Source: Thiomonas sp.
Lineage (GTDB): Bacteria; Pseudomonadota; Gammaproteobacteria; Burkholderiales; Burkholderiaceae_C
NCBI GenBank assembly: GCA_027451915.1
Contig: DAIDHU010000345.1
Location: 1 to 8,025 of the forward strand
Length of the DNA: 8,025 nt
Reading direction: 5' to 3'
Below the pieces are notes generated by a model. It saw only the letters and a list, made by a program, of their open reading frames with translations. It ran no database searches and was not told where the DNA came from. Below are positions 5,202 through 8,025 of the stretch, piece after piece (the first letter of the stretch is position 1; every line of letters begins with the position of its first letter). The translations under genes were made by a program, and so were the position numbers.

Positions 5202-5852
5202 TCAGGATCGCGGCGGATCGGCATCGGGCTGCAGGGCCGGCGCAGCCAGGCGGAAGGCCTCCAGGCGCATGCAGGCCTGATCGACGGCGGCGATGCGGGG
5301 CCAGCGCGAGACCTCGACCTTGAATCGCCGCGCGCTCTCCACCTGCGGCACCAGGTAGACGTCGGCCAGGCTCGGCCGCAGGCCGAGGCAGAAATCCCCG
5401 CGCGAGCCGTCGGCCGCGAGCAGGGTCTCGATGGCATCGAAGCCGTCGGCGATCCAGCGCTCGCACCAGCGCTGCACCGCCGCCTCGTCGGAGCCGAAAT
5501 CGGCGCGCAGCGCCTGCAGGATCCGCCGGTTGTTCACCGGGTGGATGTCGCAGCCGACGATCGCCGCCAGCGCACGCACGCGTGCGCGCTGCCCGGGGTC
5601 GGCGGGCAGCAGGGGCGGCTGCGGGTAGCGCTCCTCCAGCCACTCGAGGATCGCCGGCGACTGGATCAACAAATCGTGCCCGGTGTCCAGCGTGGGCACC
5701 AGGCCCTGCGGGTTCAGCGCCCGGTACGCCTGCTCCGTGTGCTGCTCCTTGCGCAGATCGACCGCCACGGACTCGTAGGCCAGGCCCTTGAGGTTCAGCG
5801 CGATGCGCAGGCGGTGCGAGGTTCCGCTGCGGAAGAATCCATACAGTTTCAT
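5202..5852 (-). CDS. nagL: Maleylpyruvate isomerase, glutathione-dependent (zeta-class GST, NagL type)
   Basis: A 216-residue cytoplasmic GST that isomerises maleylpyruvate to fumarylpyruvate with glutathione as cofactor. Seen: thioredoxin-like half with MKLYGFFRSGTSHRLRIALN (1-20), NPQGLVPTLD (47-56) and the glutathione-binding QSPAILEWLEERYP (64-77). The helical half has CDIHPVNNRR (101-110) and SLADVYLVPQVESARRF (161-177). Arg8, Arg110 and Arg176, which I recall as substrate-site arginines in NagL of Ralstonia U2, are all present. The loop reads SGTS, as in NagL, rather than the SSCS common in maleylacetoacetate isomerases; this and the gentisate context favour maleylpyruvate. Start: ATG 5852 with AAGGTG six bases upstream. 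It lies 11 bp behind the gentisate dioxygenase gene and is last in the operon. Maleylacetoacetate isomerase (maiA) is the alternative but less likely. Confidence 0.92.
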   Translation of the reverse strand: MKLYGFFRSGTSHRLRIALNLKGLAYESVAVDLRKEQHTEQAYRALNPQGLVPTLDTGHDLLIQSPAILEWLEERYPQPPLLPADPGQRARVRALAAIVGCDIHPVNNRRILQALRADFGSDEAAVQRWCERWIADGFDAIETLLAADGSRGDFCLGLRPSLADVYLVPQVESARRFKVEVSRWPRIAAVDQACMRLEAFRLAAPALQPDADPPRS

Positions 5853-5863
5853 GGGCGGCACCT

Positions 5864-6991
5864 TCAGGCCGGGTCGATGTGCGCGCGGTGGGCGTGCAGG
5901 GCTTCGAATATCGGCGCGTCGCTGAACCGGAACAGATCCATCGCCTGCCCCGCCTCGGCCTGCGCCGAGAAAGGTTGCCACGACGGCACCACGAACAGAT
6001 CCCCGCGAGTCACCGTCCAGCTGCGATCGCCGACGCGCACCGTGCCCTGCCCCTCGAACACCTGGTACACCGAGGATCCGACCTCGCGTCGGCCGAGGGT
6101 GCGCGCGCCGGCGCGCAGCCGGTGCATCTCGGTACGCATGGTGGGCAGCACGTCGCGCCCGTTCGTGGGGTTGGTGAAGCGCACCGCGGCGTGGCCCGGA
6201 CTCAGGGTCACGGCGTGGCCCTCGGCCTCCAGCGCCAGCTGCTCGGCCAGCGCGCGGTCGGTGTCGACCCAGCGGTACGCCAGCAGGGGCGTGGCCGGCA
6301 GCGCGTCGGGCCGCGAGACCGGGCGAAGCCCGGGGTAGCCCCACAGGCGCTCGGAGCGCGAGCGCTCGGGGGTGATCTTCTCCGCGGGGTCCAGCTGGTC
6401 GCGCCCGAACTCGAAAAACTGCGACTCGGTGTAGTAGGAAAAGGGAATGTCCAGGCCGTCGATCCAGGCCATCGGGCGAGTGGCCGCGTTGTGGTGGGCA
6501 TGCCAGTTGCCCCCCGCCTGGGGCAGGAAGTCGCCGCGCGCCATGCGCACCGGGTCCCCGCCCACCACGGTCCACACGCCCTCGCCTTCGACAACAAAGC
6601 GAAAGGCATGCTGGCTGTGGCGGTGCTCGGGCGCATCCTCGCCGGGCATCAGGTACTGGATGGCCGCCCACAGCGTGGGCGTGGCGTAGGGCTTGCCGCC
6701 CAGCGACGGATTGGCCAGCGCGATGGCGCGGCGCTCGCCGCCGCGCCCCACCGGCACCAGCTGCCCGGCCTGGTCGGCCAGCTCCAGCAGGCGCGCCCAG
6801 CGCCACAGGTGCGCCTGCGCCTTGCTGCGCGGGTGCGGGGGCATGAGGTCGCCGATCTCGGTCCACAGAGGAACCAGCAACTCCTGCTCGAAGCCCTGGT
6901 ACAGCCGCTCCAGCGCCGGCGACGGCTCCGGCTGCCCGGCCCCCGCCTTCATCGGCAGTCGCACCGGGCTCAGACCCTTGTTCGCATCCAT
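5864..6991 (-). CDS. nagI: Gentisate 1,2-dioxygenase (bicupin)
   Basis: A 375-residue cytoplasmic Fe(II) enzyme that cleaves gentisate between C1 and C2 to maleylpyruvate. Seen: the N-terminal cupin with metal ligands His123 and His125 in PEHRHSQHAFRFVVEGEG (121-138) and His164 in GNWHAHHN (161-168). GDPVRMARGDFLPQAGG lies between them. The second cupin, about residues 283-345, contains SSVYQVFEGQGTVRVGD (306-322) and GDLFVVPSWQPF but not the full metal set, as usual in this family. Start: ATG 6991 has GAGGAG eight bases upstream; in-frame ATGs at 6997 (too close to the site) and 7015 (overlapping the previous stop) are alternatives. It is third in the operon, after fumarylpyruvate hydrolase. 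Close relatives act on salicylate or 1-hydroxy-2-naphthoate, so side activity on salicylate cannot be excluded. The isomerase and hydrolase alongside favour gentisate. Confidence 0.93.
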   Translation of the reverse strand: MDANKGLSPVRLPMKAGAGQPEPSPALERLYQGFEQELLVPLWTEIGDLMPPHPRSKAQAHLWRWARLLELADQAGQLVPVGRGGERRAIALANPSLGGKPYATPTLWAAIQYLMPGEDAPEHRHSQHAFRFVVEGEGVWTVVGGDPVRMARGDFLPQAGGNWHAHHNAATRPMAWIDGLDIPFSYYTESQFFEFGRDQLDPAEKITPERSRSERLWGYPGLRPVSRPDALPATPLLAYRWVDTDRALAEQLALEAEGHAVTLSPGHAAVRFTNPTNGRDVLPTMRTEMHRLRAGARTLGRREVGSSVYQVFEGQGTVRVGDRSWTVTRGDLFVVPSWQPFSAQAEAGQAMDLFRFSDAPIFEALHAHRAHIDPA

Positions 6992-6999
6992 GCTCATGT

Positions 7000-7005
7000 C
7001 TCCTC
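7000..7005 (-). promoter_or_regulatory. Ribosome binding site of the gentisate dioxygenase gene
   Basis: GAGGAG on the minus strand is eight bases before ATG 6991, only two before ATG 6997, and downstream of ATG 7015. It therefore points to 6991 as the start. Confidence 0.65.
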
Positions 7006-7011
7006 GCTGGT

Positions 7012-7719
7012 TCATTCCGGCGCGCCGACCGTGAGCGCCACCTCGCCCACGCCGGCCACGCTGCCCTCGATGCGGTCGCCGGGCTGCACCGGCCCGACCC
7101 CCTCGGGGGTTCCGGTGTAGATCAGGTCCCCGGGCTGCAGGTGGTAGTAGGTCGACAGGTCGGCGATCAGCTCGGGGATGTTCCAGATCAGCTTGTCGAT
7201 GTCCGAGCGCTGGCGCTGCTGGCCGTTGACCCGCAGCTCGATGGTCCCGCGCTCGATCACCACGCCGGGCATGGGCACGATCTCCGACAGCACCGAGCCG
7301 TGCTCGATGTCCTTGCCGGTATCCCAGGGACGGCCCTTGTCGCGCGCCGCGAGCTGCAGGTCGCGGCGGGTCATGTCCAGGCCGCAGGCGTAGCCGTGAA
7401 TCAGCTCGCGCGCCCGCGCCTCGGCCACCCGAAATCCGGGCTGGCCGATCACCACCACCAGTTCCATCTCGTAGTGGTAGTTGGAGCTGCGCGACGGGTA
7501 CGGCACCGTCGCTCCCGACTCCACCAGCGTGGAGGGCGACTTGGTGAAGTAAAAAGGCTGCTCGACCGATTTGTCGACCGGACGCCCCATCTCCGCGGCA
7601 TGGGCGTGGTAGTTGCGCCCGACGAAGAACAGGCGATTCACGGGAGCGCGCTCGACACGGCCACGCACGGCGACAGACGGCACGGCGGGCGGAGTCCAGA
7701 GATAGGTGGTTGTGGTCAT
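7012..7719 (-). CDS. nagK: Fumarylpyruvate hydrolase (FAH superfamily, NagK type)
   Basis: A 235-residue cytoplasmic hydrolase that splits fumarylpyruvate into fumarate and pyruvate, the last step of the gentisate route. Seen: RLFFVGRNYHAHAAEMG (29-45), the start of the FAH fold, and FYFTKSPSTLV (56-66). The metal-binding acids are E84 and E86 in YHYEMELVVVIG (81-92) and D115 in GLDMTRRDLQ (113-122). GRPWDTGKDIEHGSVLS (129-145) and YTGTPEGVGPVQPGD (201-215) complete the core. Start: ATG 7719 matches the family's beginning (hydrophobic lead-in then PPAVPSVAV) and has only a weak AAGAAA-like site; ATG 7731 is an in-frame alternative without any clear site. The TGA stop overlaps an ATG at 7015, giving tight coupling to the gentisate dioxygenase. 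It follows the ferredoxin gene after 91 bp. Acylpyruvase or another FAH-family activity is the alternative, but the neighbours make fumarylpyruvate most likely. Confidence 0.92.
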   Translation of the reverse strand: MTTTTYLWTPPAVPSVAVRGRVERAPVNRLFFVGRNYHAHAAEMGRPVDKSVEQPFYFTKSPSTLVESGATVPYPSRSSNYHYEMELVVVIGQPGFRVAEARARELIHGYACGLDMTRRDLQLAARDKGRPWDTGKDIEHGSVLSEIVPMPGVVIERGTIELRVNGQQRQRSDIDKLIWNIPELIADLSTYYHLQPGDLIYTGTPEGVGPVQPGDRIEGSVAGVGEVALTVGAPE

Positions 7720-7810
7720 GAGTTTCTTCATTGAGAGTACGAATGGCAGGTTTTCGACGCGCCCCGTGCCACGGGTATGCTCGCCATCCAGCTCACTTTG
7801 ACAGCCCTAG
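7720..7810. other. 91-bp spacer in the gentisate operon, with a short dyad
   Basis: This is the longest gap in the right-hand operon. It has a small perfect dyad CCCGTG-C-CACGGG at 7763-7775 but no T-tract and no convincing minus-strand promoter. The best candidate pair, TGTCAA and CATACC, is poor. It may permit partial uncoupling of ferredoxin and lower-pathway expression. Confidence 0.4.
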
Positions 7811-8025
7811 TCAGTCGATGCGCAGGAAGACGCGCCCGTCCTCGATCTTGACCGGGTAGCTGCGCAGCGCATCGGTGACAGGATCGCACAGCGGCGTGCC
7901 GTCGCGAACGTCGAACTTGCCCTGGTGCAGCGGGCATTCGATCTCGTGGCCTTCGAGGAATCCGTCGCACAGGCGCGCATGGCCGTGGGTGCAGATGTTG
8001 TCGGTCGCATAGACCTCGTCGCCGA
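7811..8025 (-). CDS. nagAb: Rieske-type [2Fe-2S] ferredoxin of an aromatic-ring hydroxylase (C-terminal part, cut by window edge)
   Basis: The final 70 residues are visible; the family is about 100-105 long, so roughly 35 N-terminal residues lie beyond 8025. Seen: the cluster-binding motif C-T-H at visible residues 11-13 and C-P-L-H at 30-33, spaced by 16. Between and after them are the LCDGFLEGHEIEC and HQGKFDVRDG segments characteristic of ferredoxins that pass electrons to naphthalene-family and salicylate 5-hydroxylase oxygenases. The reading frame ends in VFLRID and a TGA at 7811-7813. As the first visible gene of the gentisate operon it implies that oxygenase and reductase genes lie upstream. 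Salicylate 5-hydroxylase, which makes gentisate, is the best guess (inference). The symbol follows the Nag system of Ralstonia U2 and is tentative; the ferredoxin alone cannot fix the substrate. Confidence 0.88.
   Translation of the reverse strand, partial: GDEVYATDNICTHGHARLCDGFLEGHEIECPLHQGKFDVRDGTPLCDPVTDALRSYPVKIEDGRVFLRID

Noticed and set aside
4533..6338. Plus-strand open frame of about 600 codons spanning the unknown gene, the isomerase and part of the gentisate dioxygenase
   Set aside because: It overlaps three supported genes and is Arg/Ala/Gly-rich with no domain signature.
5853..6866. Upstream part of the isomerase frame, which would make a 554-residue fusion protein
   Set aside because: The gentisate dioxygenase is encoded in another frame there, and NagL-like proteins begin at the Met at 5852, which has a good ribosome site.
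7797..7802. TTGACA-like -35 element on the plus strand near 7797
   Set aside because: No acceptable -10 box lies at 16-18 bp downstream, and no plus-strand gene follows.
7728..7970. Minus-strand open frame of 80 codons ending near the ferredoxin-hydrolase gap
   Set aside because: It overlaps the Rieske ferredoxin in a different frame; the ferredoxin frame carries the intact cluster motif.

Overview
The window is high-GC DNA packed with aromatic-compound catabolism genes. It most resembles a soil or degrader beta-proteobacterium (Burkholderiales/Rhodocyclales-like). The basis is strong third-position GC bias, the tight Nag-type gentisate gene set, and a proteobacterial feruloyl-CoA-synthase-type ligase; the exact taxon cannot be fixed from sequence alone. 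I see no tRNA, rRNA, insertion sequence, CRISPR array or phage gene. The long open frames antisense to the genes are GC-driven shadows.

Layout, left to right. (1) 1-818 (-): N-terminal 272 residues of a feruloyl-CoA synthase-type acyl-CoA ligase, cut by the window edge. It is divergent from (2) 880-1578 (+): a TetR-family regulator. Their 61-bp gap holds a perfect 16-bp palindrome at 839-854, the obvious operator. (3) 1631-3569 (-): a three-gene operon transcribed leftward, consisting of a Rossmann NADP-dependent reductase (COG2085 type), a DoxX-family membrane protein and a DODA/YgiD-type class III extradiol dioxygenase. (4) 3728-5157 (+): a divergent LysR regulator translationally coupled (ATGA overlap) to an unassigned 177-residue protein that looks like a degenerate Ppx/GppA half-domain. 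The 158-bp divergent gap carries three alternating GCAAT/ATTGC half-sites. (5) 5202-8025 (-): a leftward lower salicylate/gentisate operon, in order of transcription a Rieske ferredoxin (cut by the window edge), fumarylpyruvate hydrolase, gentisate 1,2-dioxygenase and glutathione-dependent maleylpyruvate isomerase.

How it works together. The right-hand operon encodes the complete conversion of gentisate to maleylpyruvate, fumarylpyruvate, then fumarate plus pyruvate. The ferredoxin at the edge suggests that a multicomponent ring hydroxylase making gentisate (most likely salicylate 5-hydroxylase) lies just beyond position 8025. The left-hand ligase would feed CoA-activated hydroxycinnamates or related acids into catabolism under TetR control. 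The middle reductase-DoxX-dioxygenase cassette has no textbook pathway. Its control by the adjacent LysR, and the coupled actin-fold-like protein, make it the least understood part of the window. Convergent gene ends (1578/1631 and 5157/5202) both carry strong GC hairpins without T-tracts.
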